64,000 nt of DNA from Fen-1298 sp963833465 (GTDB lineage Bacteria > Bacteroidota > Ignavibacteria > UBA10030): positions 1,054,001-1,118,000 of the forward strand of contig CAWHXW010000003.1 of assembly GCA_963833465.1 (NCBI GenBank). Reading direction: 5' to 3'. The position numbers were made by a program, and so were the translations under genes. Below, piece after piece: positions 27,365-36,479 of the stretch (positions within the stretch are counted from its first letter, which is position 1; every line of letters begins with the position of its first letter). Under the pieces are notes generated by a model. That model was not told the DNA's origin and did not search any database. It saw nothing but the letters and a program-made list of their open reading frames with translations.

Positions 27365-28489
27365 ATGAAAAAAGTGCTTGTGAGCGGTTGTTTCGATTTA
27401 CTCCATGCGGGTCATATTGCCTTTTTAAAAGAAGCCTCTTCATACGGTAAACTGTATGTTGCAGTCGGAAGTGATAAGAACGTTCAGTTGCTGAAGGGAA
27501 AGATTCCATATTTTAATCAGGATGAACGCTGCTATATCATTCAATCCTTAAAATATGTCGAAGATGCATTTGTTGCTTCCGGTAAAGGATTACTCGACTT
27601 TGCACCCGACTTGGAACGCATTCAACCGAATATATTTGTTACTAATTCAGATGGACATACAGAAGAAAAAGAAAAATTTTGCAAATCTCATAATGTTCGG
27701 TACCTTGTCCTGGAAAGAATACCAGAAAAAGGGCTTCCGGCAAGATCAAGTTCATCACTCAAGAAAGAAATTCGATTCCCTTACCGGATTTGCATCGCAG
27801 GCGGTTGGATCGATCAGCCATGGGTATCCAAAATTTGTGCTGGCTCTGTCGTTGTTGCACAAATTCACCCAACTATAGATTTCAATGATCGCTCAGGATT
27901 TGCTACCAGCTCACGTAAAGTTGCCATTGATCTCTGGGGGGGGATAATACCTAATGGCGATCCAATCCAAAATGCGAAGCTTCTTTTTGGTGCTGAAAAT
28001 CCTCCAGGTGCAAAATACATCTCGGGTTCACAAGATCATATTGGACTTCTCGCTCCGGGGATTAACCGTTTATTCTATGATGGAGATTATTGGCCTTCTA
28101 AAATTGATAACATGTCCGATCCGGAAATATGCCGCTGGCTTTCGAATCGTCTTCATTTTATTCCACTCAAACAACGCCCAGAAAAATACAATCCGCTCTC
28201 GGAATTGAATTTACGTGAAGATTGTATTAAAAAACTGGGTGAGTCCGGTGATCTTTGTTGGAAGAGTATTCTCAATCAGGATGTTGAGGGGTTGGGTAAA
28301 GCAATGACACAATCATTTGAAATGTGGCAGATAATACTACCGAATACAGTGCCAGAATGGGTCAAGAAAGAAGCAGAAAAATATAAAAATCATCCTGGAC
28401 TGATTACGTCTGGATCCGGCGGAGGGTACCTGATGATTGCCTCTGAAAAAAATATTCAAGATACTATAAAAATTAAAATAAGGTTTTAA
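27365..28489 (+). CDS. Fusion of cytidylyltransferase-like and GHMP kinase domains
   Basis: A 374-residue two-domain protein. Residues 1-135 are a cytidylyltransferase-like nucleotidyltransferase (GCFDLLHAGHIAFLKEA with the HxGH motif; PARSSSSLKKEI near the ISSTxI position). Residues 138-374 form a compact GHMP kinase: YRICIAGGWIDQP (motif 1), RSGFATSSRKVAIDL (altered ATP loop), ISGSQDHIGLLAPG and TSGSGGGYLMIA (motif 3). A sugar kinase joined to a nucleotidyltransferase suggests a sugar is phosphorylated and activated by one polypeptide, the reverse domain order of the 9300-12641 fusion. The ATG at 27365 is used; a TTG one codon earlier is less likely. Flanked by the epimerase and the mutarotase. 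Confidence 0.78.
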   Translation: MKKVLVSGCFDLLHAGHIAFLKEASSYGKLYVAVGSDKNVQLLKGKIPYFNQDERCYIIQSLKYVEDAFVASGKGLLDFAPDLERIQPNIFVTNSDGHTEEKEKFCKSHNVRYLVLERIPEKGLPARSSSSLKKEIRFPYRICIAGGWIDQPWVSKICAGSVVVAQIHPTIDFNDRSGFATSSRKVAIDLWGGIIPNGDPIQNAKLLFGAENPPGAKYISGSQDHIGLLAPGINRLFYDGDYWPSKIDNMSDPEICRWLSNRLHFIPLKQRPEKYNPLSELNLREDCIKKLGESGDLCWKSILNQDVEGLGKAMTQSFEMWQIILPNTVPEWVKKEAEKYKNHPGLITSGSGGGYLMIASEKNIQDTIKIKIRF

Positions 28490-28490
28490 A

Positions 28491-28844
28491 ATGAAACAAA
28501 CATTTAAAAGATACTGTAAGACTTTGGATTTGAAAGATGATCCAAAACTTATCGATGAATATAAACGATTGCATGCACCTGGAGCAGAATGGCCGGAAAT
28601 AATAGAAGGCATGAAACAGGTTGGCATTATTGATATGGAAATTTATATCGATGGGACAAAACTTTTTATGATTATGGATACATATAATGACTTCGATCAT
28701 GACACTGCGATGACTCAACTTGCAAAGCTGCCACGGCAATTTGAATGGGAAGCGCTTGTATCAAAATATCAAAAAACATCGCCCGATTTTTCAGCACAGG
28801 AAAAATGGAAAATGATTGAGAGAATCTTTAAAATGAACCCATAA
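28491..28844 (+). CDS. L-rhamnose/L-fucose mutarotase family protein
   Basis: A 117-residue protein matching the RhaM/DUF718 family, small dimeric ferredoxin-like proteins that interconvert sugar anomers. KRYCKTLDLKDDPKLIDEYK is at the N-terminus, then RLHAPGAEWPEIIEGMKQVG with the His found at this position in the family, and LFMIMDTYNDFD. The start is one base after the stop of the nucleotidyltransferase/kinase gene, showing tight coupling. Next to a FucP-type symporter this favours L-fucose, L-rhamnose or L-arabinose-like substrates. Confidence 0.88.
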   Translation: MKQTFKRYCKTLDLKDDPKLIDEYKRLHAPGAEWPEIIEGMKQVGIIDMEIYIDGTKLFMIMDTYNDFDHDTAMTQLAKLPRQFEWEALVSKYQKTSPDFSAQEKWKMIERIFKMNP

Positions 28845-28946
28845 AAGAATGTATGATGGATTCAAATGAAATTAATACAATGAAAAGCACTGGATGATTG
28901 AATAATCAGAATCCGCAAATACTATTCATTAACATAGGACACATTT

Positions 28947-30287
28947 ATGGACATATCTAAAATGTTTAGAACCGATGAAGGGAAAAGCTATTTCTTTACA
29001 TTTATTATTGTCAGCACATTATTCTTGTTATGGGGGACTTGTAATGGTATGATCGATGTGATGGATAAACATTTCCAGGACTACTTGCATTTATCCAAAG
29101 CACAATCAGCTTGGGTGCAATTTGCACATTATTTAGGATATTTGTTGATGGCGCTTCCGGCAAGCTGGCTGGCTAGAAAAATCGGCTACAAAGGAGGAAT
29201 AATATCCGGATTGCTTCTGGTTTCTTTAGGCGGCTTTTGGTTTATACCTGCAACACATATCTCGGCATTTTGGGCATTTTTATTTGGTGTCTGTTTGATA
29301 GCAATGGGGTTAACTATTCTTGAAACAGTTGCAAATCCTTATACGACCGTTCTTGGTCCCAAAGAATATGCAGCGACGCGTATTAATTTTGCGCAATCGT
29401 TCAACGGTGTAGGATGGATTCTCGGCCCTATCATTGGTGGTGCTTTCTTTTATTCCGCAGGAGGAACTGCCGTAGCTCAGGGACAACTCTATATCCCTTA
29501 TTCGGTAGTGGCGATTGTTGTTCTTGTTATGGCTCTAATTTTTTATTTTGCTCCGGTTCCAGATTTGAATACAGAAGATGAATATCATTTAAATGATTCC
29601 CCAGATGAAAGCGTAAAACGATCCATCTGGTCGCATCCGCATTTTTCTGGAGCAGTGGCTGCTCAATTTCTGTACGTTGCTGCCCAGGCAGGTATTTTCA
29701 GTTTCTTCATAAATTACATGGTCGAAGAAATTCCGGCTATCTCGCGATCTATCGCCGGCAGTTTTTTATTAAGCGACCGTACAATTGTTCGGAATGGTGA
29801 GTATTATTTGAATGAAAAAGGTGCAACGTTTCTCCTCGGAACTATTGGATTCCCTCTATTTTTATTAGGACGTGCAACCGGTGCTGCAATATTAAGGAAA
29901 ATTAAGGCGCATCATGTGCTCGGTACATATGCGCTTATAAATGTTTTCATTTGCGGTATCGTCGTTATTAAACTCGGTTGGGTATCGGTCACCGCAGTTT
30001 TCCTCAGTTTTTTATTTATGTCAATTATGTTTCCTACAATTTTCGCTTTGGGTATTTCTGGACTCGGAGTACAGGCAAAGAAGGCATCTGGTTTTATTGT
30101 TATGGCAATAATCGGGGGCGCTATTATGCCCAAACTGATGGGGTATCTTGGTGATACTTATAATATGTCAGTAGGGTTTCTTATGCCGATGGGTTGTTTT
30201 GCATTAGTTTCGATATATGGATTTTTGTGGCCAAGACTAAGTAGAACTCAAGAATTGGTGAACCTCTCAACAACGACTGGACATTGA
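28947..30287 (+). CDS. FucP-type sugar:H+ symporter (MFS)
   Basis: A 446-residue major facilitator protein with about 12 hydrophobic spans. The segments LFLLWGTCNGMIDVMDKHFQ, YLGYLLMALPASWLARKIGY and LETVANPYTTVLGP are characteristic of the FucP/FHS branch (L-fucose, glucose/galactose and related permeases). RINFAQSFNGVGWILGPIIGG is also typical. It would import a sugar by proton symport across the inner membrane. It lies between the mutarotase and GH51 genes, so the likely substrate is a monosaccharide produced by the locus. The name fucP is not asserted because substrate is unknown. Confidence 0.88.
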   Translation: MDISKMFRTDEGKSYFFTFIIVSTLFLLWGTCNGMIDVMDKHFQDYLHLSKAQSAWVQFAHYLGYLLMALPASWLARKIGYKGGIISGLLLVSLGGFWFIPATHISAFWAFLFGVCLIAMGLTILETVANPYTTVLGPKEYAATRINFAQSFNGVGWILGPIIGGAFFYSAGGTAVAQGQLYIPYSVVAIVVLVMALIFYFAPVPDLNTEDEYHLNDSPDESVKRSIWSHPHFSGAVAAQFLYVAAQAGIFSFFINYMVEEIPAISRSIAGSFLLSDRTIVRNGEYYLNEKGATFLLGTIGFPLFLLGRATGAAILRKIKAHHVLGTYALINVFICGIVVIKLGWVSVTAVFLSFLFMSIMFPTIFALGISGLGVQAKKASGFIVMAIIGGAIMPKLMGYLGDTYNMSVGFLMPMGCFALVSIYGFLWPRLSRTQELVNLSTTTGH

Positions 30288-30356
30288 AATGCAAATTTTT
30301 TATTGAACGATTTATTCTCTTTGTGTTTCAAAATCATCAAATCAAGAGAAATCATC

Positions 30357-31902
30357 ATGAAAAAAATAATCTTTATCTTCCTGCTTGCTTTCCCATTTAT
30401 TTTACCAGCACAAACGGCAAAAATTAAAATTGATGTGAATAGATCAATCGGAGAGATTGATCCAAAAATCTACGGTGTATTTATGGAACCTATCCACTTT
30501 AGCGGGAGGATGATGGGTTTGCAAGACACAACCGACTTCAATACTGTGTACGGAAATTTATACGATCCATCCTCACCACTCGCAGACGAGAATGGATTTA
30601 GAAAAGACTATATTGAAGCGGCGAAAGAACTCAAAATAACTAATATGCGATGGCCGGGCGGAAATTTTGTTATGGGATATACCTGGCAAGACGGTGTTGG
30701 ACCCAAGAACCAGCGTCCTGCTCGTATAAACCTTGCATGGGGCGGAGTTGATAATAATCATGTAGGGACGGATGAATGGATTGCTTTAAATAAATCAATA
30801 GAGAGTGAAAATATTGTCTGTGTCAATCTTGGTCTTGCTACGATCCATGATCGCATGCGAGTGGGTCGAGTATTGCAATTATAAAAAAGGAACATACTTT
30901 TCCGATTTACGTGCTCAATACGGTCATGAAAAACCTTACAATGTAAAAATTTGGGATCTCGGCAATGAAGTTGACGGCTCTCCATGGGAGTTAGGTCATA
31001 AAAACGCCGAAGATTACGTCAAGATTGCAAGAGAAGCTGCGAAGGCTATGAGATCGGTAGATCACACTATTAAATTTGTTGCCTCTGGATCATCGTACTA
31101 CGAAAGCACCGGTCAGTGGGTTGAATGGAATCGGAAAATACTTGCAGGACTTGGAGATATGATAGATTATATTTCCATCCATTGCTACTGGGAAAATTCA
31201 CCCGACTATTATATGTATATGGGACAGAGCGCAATGGATTTTGAAGAAAAAATTAAGGTAACAGCTGATGAGATTGATGCTGTACGAGCAATGAACAACT
31301 TTAAGAATCCAATTTATATATCTCTTGATGAGTGGGGAACCTTTGGAAGAACTTTTTTAAATGTTCTCCCAGTAGCACAATGTTTAAATTCTTTTATACG
31401 TCATTCTGATGTTGTTAGAATGACAAACTTTACTATGTTTACATCTTTACTATCGAGTGACAAAGAAAAAGGAACTTTCAAGTCACCGTTGTTTTATACT
31501 TTCAAATTATTCTCAAACAATTGTCGCGGCAACTCCATTGATACGTATGTCGAATGTGATACGTTTAATACAGAAAAAAATAAGGGTATTCCATTTCTAG
31601 ATGTCACTGCCGTGTACAACAAAGAAACAAATACAGTCTTTATCAATGTCGTCAACAGACACAAAACTAAAGGGATCACTGCGGATATAATAAATAACTC
31701 TGGTGTATTCTTAGGAAAGGCTGAAACAAAATTAGTCACCAGCGACTCGCTTAAAGAACTATTTACATTTGATAAACAGGAACAATATATTCCGGTTACA
31801 AAAGAGATAAAAGTTGAAGGGAATAAAATATTATGTTCTTTCCCGGCGCATTCATTCACACAAATCAAAGTCGAAATTAAGAATTACGAAATAGAGAGGT
31901 GA
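30357..31902 (+). pseudogene. GH51 alpha-L-arabinofuranosidase, split by one-base frameshift
   Basis: Two overlapping frames together encode a complete secreted GH51 enzyme. Frame one (ATG 30357) has a signal (IIFIFLLAFPFILPAQ), KIYGVFMEPIHFSGRMMG and MRWPGGNFVMGYTWQDGVGP. After NLGLATIHD the similarity moves to the next frame, continuing ACEWVEYCNYKKGTYFSDL, WDLGNEVDGSPWELGHKN (acid/base Glu), SIHCYWEN and SLDEWGTFG (nucleophile Glu), to the stop at 31902. The change needs one surplus base near 30852 (GAT-C-GCA). All catalytic residues are present, so this is a sequencing or assembly insertion, a recent mutation, or recoding. The enzyme removes L-arabinose from arabinoxylan. Confidence 0.88.
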
Positions 31903-31905
31903 AAA

Positions 31906-33090
31906 ATGAAAAGTACATTAATTACTATAGGAATGCTTTTATTAATTAGCAGTGTATGTTTAGCCCAGAGCGATGATTTGAATAAAAATTCAAGACCTGC
32001 ATCTACAAATGTCCAGAATGCTCAATTTCCAAGAATTACTCCTGATCTGAGGGTAATTTACAGGATTAAAGCTTCCGATGCTTTAAAAATACAATTTGAT
32101 TTGGCAGGTAAGAAATACGACATGGTAAAAGATACAGCCGGATTCTGGACTGTAACCACTGATCCTCAGGTTCCTGGTTTTCATTACTATCGATTGTGGA
32201 TTGATGGTGTTGAGGTCAGTGACCCTGCAAGTGAAACATTTTTTGGAGTCGGAAGAATGTTCAGCGCCATCGAAATTCCAAATGCGGATGAGGATTTTTA
32301 TACTGTCAAGGATGTTCCGCATGGTGACATCAGAACCAAATGGTACTTTTCTAAAACTACTGGCGAGTGGAGAAAAATTTTTATCTATTGCCCTCCCGGT
32401 TATGATAAAGACATGCGGAAAAAATATCCCGTGCTGTATATTCAGCATGGTGGAGGAGAAGATCAACGAGGTTGGGCAGTTCAAGGAATGACAGATATAA
32501 TACTGGATAATATGATTGCAGAAGGTAAGGCAAAACCTATGATTATCGTCATGGAAACAAGTGCAGCTCGTAAACCCGGAGAACCTGCTCCGCAGATGAG
32601 ACCACCAGCTCCTCTTGCAAATGGTCAACGTCCTCGGTTTAATTTTTCATTTGATACATATAAAGAGGTGATGATCAATGATCTTATTCCATTTATTGAT
32701 GAAAATTTCAGAACAATAGCTAATGCAGAAAACCGTGCAATGGCTGGGCTTTCCATGGGAGGCATGGTCACAACTTCGGTAACTTTATCCAATCTGGACA
32801 AATTTGCTTATATCGGATGCTTTAGCGGTGGACCGAGAATTACAGCAAATGATACTCTCAGTAAAGTATACAACGGGACATTTGCGGATCCTGCTACTTT
32901 TAATAAAAAAGTAAAATTATTTTTCATCAGTAATGGTACTGTCGAAGGTAATGCACCAATAGAAGCAAGCGAAATTCTGAAAAAGGCAGGCATAAACAAT
33001 ATCACAGTATATCAATCTCCGGGAACAGCGCATGAATGGTTGACATGGAGAAGATCGTTACATGAATTTGCTCGTCTCATCTTTAAATAG
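31906..33090 (+). CDS. CE1/Fes-type esterase with N-terminal E-set domain
   Basis: A 394-residue secreted alpha/beta-hydrolase with a signal peptide (MLLLISSVCLAQS). Residues 40-120 form an E-set/CBM48-like domain (RVIYRIKASDALKIQFDLAG, FHYYRLWIDGV). Residues 130-394 are the esterase: WRKIFIYCPPGYDKD, YPVLYIQHGGGEDQRGWAVQ, catalytic Ser in MAGLSMGGMV and His in GTAHEWLTWR. This is the Fes/esterase D-like group that includes feruloyl and acetyl xylan esterases. It is 3 bases after the GH51 stop and would remove acyl decorations from the same arabinoxylan. Substrate is inferred. Confidence 0.85.
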   Translation: MKSTLITIGMLLLISSVCLAQSDDLNKNSRPASTNVQNAQFPRITPDLRVIYRIKASDALKIQFDLAGKKYDMVKDTAGFWTVTTDPQVPGFHYYRLWIDGVEVSDPASETFFGVGRMFSAIEIPNADEDFYTVKDVPHGDIRTKWYFSKTTGEWRKIFIYCPPGYDKDMRKKYPVLYIQHGGGEDQRGWAVQGMTDIILDNMIAEGKAKPMIIVMETSAARKPGEPAPQMRPPAPLANGQRPRFNFSFDTYKEVMINDLIPFIDENFRTIANAENRAMAGLSMGGMVTTSVTLSNLDKFAYIGCFSGGPRITANDTLSKVYNGTFADPATFNKKVKLFFISNGTVEGNAPIEASEILKKAGINNITVYQSPGTAHEWLTWRRSLHEFARLIFK

Positions 33091-33243
33091 TTCTCGTTGA
33101 AAAAGTAGTTATTGAATAATGTAAATGCCGTTATAGAATCATTTTTATATAACGGTTCAAAGCATCTTAAATATCGCTCATTACAAAGGACTAGTTTTAG
33201 AAATGTTATTTAATATGCAATACTCAAAAAAGGAGAAATAACA

Positions 33244-33876
33244 ATGCAATTATCAACAATTCAAAAGTTAGGAGGTGTATCTCTCATTTTTGGTTCGGTT
33301 TTGTTATTAGCGTATTCAATTTTATTTCCGTTATTGCTGCCTATGAGTGAGATGCTTACAAATTTTTCTCTGCTTGTTTTGAATCCAAACTGGATATGGA
33401 TTCTCGCTGTTGCGTTAATCGGCGTCATTATGATGATTTTTGGTTTTGCCGCAGTTTATTCAAAATTATATACAGAGCCGGGGATAGTCGGATTGTTTGG
33501 GTTTATCTTTATTGAGATTGCATATATTTTGCAGGCGTGTAAAATAACTTGGGAAATTTTCCTTTGGCCGATTATTGCATCAAATCAAGCATCGTTGTTT
33601 CTTTTACAAGATTCTGTTATAAAGAACAGTTCACTTGTTTCAGTATTTAGAGGTATTGCAACCATAGCGATCTTTGCAGGAATTGTTTTTTTCTGTATCG
33701 CTCTGATTCGATCCAAGAGTTTTGCGAAACTTGGAGGAATTCTGATTTTCATTGGCGCTTTCATGTACGGGTTTGGTCCTCTTCTTTCAGTTTTTATTTC
33801 AATGGCAGGTATTTTTATACTTTCAATCGGCTGTACAATAATTGGTATGAGTTTAATAAAGAACCAAGCTAAATAA
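33244..33876 (+). CDS. Integral membrane protein, about seven spans
   Basis: A 210-residue hydrophobic protein with about six or seven membrane spans (for example VSLIFGSVLLLAYSILFPLL, IWILAVALIGVIMMIFGFAA, GIVGLFGFIFIEIAYILQAC). No enzyme motif is visible and no family is recognised with confidence; DUF4386-like proteins have a similar layout. The ATG follows a good ribosome site (AAGGAGAAATAAC). It lies after the sugar locus with a 153-base gap, so it is probably a separate transcript. Confidence 0.65.
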   Translation: MQLSTIQKLGGVSLIFGSVLLLAYSILFPLLLPMSEMLTNFSLLVLNPNWIWILAVALIGVIMMIFGFAAVYSKLYTEPGIVGLFGFIFIEIAYILQACKITWEIFLWPIIASNQASLFLLQDSVIKNSSLVSVFRGIATIAIFAGIVFFCIALIRSKSFAKLGGILIFIGAFMYGFGPLLSVFISMAGIFILSIGCTIIGMSLIKNQAK

Positions 33877-33940
33877 AGAGAATCAAGCATTCTGTATAAT
33901 TGCCGCAATTGATGTATTAATTTTAAAAGGCGAATATCAA

Positions 33941-34363
33941 ATGAGTCAATCAGTTTTAACAGATAAAAATCAATTTCCAAATGATGAAATAATTTTTTCG
34001 CATATCGGTAAAAAGAAAATATTGTGGATCTCTCTTTTTGATTATATCCATAAGCAATATCCGGAGATTAAGGAGGAGTGGCGATATTATAATGACGGTA
34101 AAAGCTGGCTGTTGAAAGTTACTAAGAAAGCAAAAACAATCTTCTGGCTTTCTGTCATTGATGGAACATTTCGAATAACTTTTTACTTTACCGATAAAGC
34201 TCAAAAGGAAATTGAAAACAGCCGCTTGCCTCTGGAATTAAAAGAGCAATATAAAACGGGGAAGAAGTACGGTAAAATAAAAGGAGTCACTATAACTTTT
34301 AAAAATAAAAAAGACTATACATACGCAGGAGAGTTAATTCGAATAAAATTAGGTGTGAAATAA
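33941..34363 (+). CDS. DUF3788 family protein
   Basis: A 140-residue soluble protein that resembles DUF3788, which occurs in many Bacteroidota and Firmicutes and has no assigned activity. Conserved features are EEWRYYNDGKSWLLKVTKKA (W-x-Y-Y...K-x-W), TIFWLSVIDGTFRITFYF and the final RIKLGVK. The fold is expected to be a small DUF1801/YdhG-like alpha-beta domain. There is no signal peptide. It is preceded by AAAAGGCG and follows a membrane protein gene by 64 bases, with no further functional clue. Confidence 0.75.
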   Translation: MSQSVLTDKNQFPNDEIIFSHIGKKKILWISLFDYIHKQYPEIKEEWRYYNDGKSWLLKVTKKAKTIFWLSVIDGTFRITFYFTDKAQKEIENSRLPLELKEQYKTGKKYGKIKGVTITFKNKKDYTYAGELIRIKLGVK

Positions 34364-34623
34364 ATTTAAAGAAGTTCCTTGAATTTATGTGTTTATTCTT
34401 AAATTTTGACGGGAGTTGGCTATATTATCTTCCTTAAAAAGCGACAATCTCATCTTACATTTTTTTGCTTTTCCTTCTGAAGCGGGAACTCTAAAACAAG
34501 ATAAGTTCATTATTCTTACATTGGTCTAAAATTCGGAACAGTTCAATCCAAAACACTTCTTTGAAATTTTGTTATTAAACAGTATATTTAAAAAATTATA
34601 TTCATCTATTTTAGGTGATAAAA

Positions 34624-36479
34624 ATGACAAGTTCCGATAAAAAGAATGGAATTGTACAAATAAGCATTTGGATTCAAGAATGCCTTTTTTTACTTGTATG
34701 TTTCTTTTACCTATTATTTCAAACTCGACCTGTTTTTTTTCTTGAATCACAAACACCAGTATTTTTTAAGGGCTTTGATTTTCTAAATCAATTTCTCAAT
34801 ATACCAGGTGGACTTGCAGATTGGCTTTCAGAATTTTTCATGATGCTTTGGTTCTCTAATTTTATTGGTGCATTATTTTTAACTATCTGTTTATGGCTGG
34901 TTACTCTATTAACAAAAAGATGGATTGAAACCTTAACTGAGATACGTCCGATCTATACATTCCATCTAATCCCTGCTGGACTTCTGCTAGTTCTTCATAA
35001 CCAGTACCGATTTTCGTTTGAGTGTTACAATTGCGTTGATTATCAATCTGGCATCGGCTGTATTATTCATTTATTGGGCACCAAAACATCAAATATTCCG
35101 TGTTTCATTGGGTTTGATCATCTGTGTTTTGCTGTACTGGTTCACAGGCGGTGCATTTTTTCTGTTTGCCGTACTTTGCGGGCTGGATGATCTTTTATTC
35201 AAGAAAAGATTTGCGAGTGGTCTTTTGCTTTTATTGATATCGGCAGGCATACCGTTTGCGGCTTTCAAATACGTTTTTCTTGTTACCTTAAAGCAGGCAT
35301 ATTTACATAATTTAGCTTTTGAAAATCCAATTGACATTTGGATTACTGGTTTCACTCTCCCGGCATTTTTTCTACTCGTAATTTTAATTGCATTGCTTGC
35401 AAAGTTTTCCTTAGGTACAAAAATTGTTTAGGATATTTAATAAACCTGCCCATATTTGGAAATTGACAGCGGGGACGATACTCATAATATGTGGAACTAT
35501 TTTATTTGCGAAAGAATCTAATAATGACATAAAACGGAATGTTCTCGAAATTAACAGAGCTGTCTATGAGAACCGTTGGACTGATGTTCTTGTGTCTGCT
35601 CGGCATTGTTCGAATTTGAGCCCGCTCGTTTCATGTCAAACCAATCTCGCTCTTTTTCAATCGGGAATACTTCTCGATAGTTTGTTTGCCTACGCTCAAC
35701 CAAAAGGGCCTTTTGGACTTTTGATGGTTCAGACATGGTGTCTCGCATGGCCGGAGGCAGCAAGCGACGTAGCATGGAGACTCGGACTGGTCAACGAGTC
35801 TTTGCACTGGGGACATGAAGCACTCGAGCATAAAGGTCCTACTGCAGTTATTTTAAATCGGTTGGGAATGGCTTACATGATGAAGGGTGAAAATGATGCA
35901 GCCAATCATTTTTTTCTGAATTCAGAAAATGTTCCTTTCCAAAGCAAAATTGCTGAAAATCTAATTCGCCTCAACGAAAATCCGGCGGAACTTATGAAAG
36001 ACAGCACATGCAATTTTATTCGATCGTGCATGCTTACTGAAGATTTAATTTCACCAGATAGAATATCAACCGCTGAACTGGAACTGCTGTTAAAACGCAA
36101 TCCTAAAAATAAAATGGCTTTCGAGTACTTGATTGCATATCATTTATTGAATGGAAATCTAAAAGGAATTTGGGATCACATCCCGGATTTTGTCGCTTTA
36201 AATTACAGTAGAATTCCTCGTTCTGTTCAGGAAGCATTAATTGTAATTACTAGTATGATTCCAAATTTCGATTTGAACAAACTGAAAGGATGGGTTAAAC
36301 CGGCAACTTACAATAATTTTTTAGAATTCCGAAAAATTATTTTCAAACATAAAGATGAGAAAAGCAGCGCTGGTGCAAAGCAAGAGTTGCAGGCGCGGTT
36401 TGGTGACACCTATTGGTATTATCTGACGTTTGTCAAACCCGCTCCACGGCAATCGGAGAGTAAAAATGAATATCAATAA
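34624..36479 (+). pseudogene. DUF6057 membrane protein gene, broken by two frameshifts
   Basis: Three consecutive frames encode successive parts of one DUF6057-like protein. Part one (ATG 34624) has membrane spans and NIPGGLADWLSEFFM, the conserved P-G-G-L block. Part two (from about 35018) continues LSVTIALIINLASAVLF and further spans. Part three (from about 35424) is the soluble TPR-like region, with WCLAWPEAASDVAWRLGLVN and ending WYYLTFVKPAPR. Both junctions require one surplus base: in TTT at 35017-35019 and around AAAAATTGTTT at 35415-35428. The last stop overlaps the next gene start by 14 bases. A decayed second copy of the 5' end lies at 38084-38240. Confidence 0.8.

Noticed and set aside
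28947..30287. Naming the transporter fucP
   Set aside because: The FHS-type motifs fit several sugar symporters and the locus gives no direct proof of L-fucose.
35017..35430. Programmed +1 frameshifting in DUF6057
   Set aside because: No consistent slippery codon or stimulatory structure is shared by the six sites; insertion errors or mutations are simpler.
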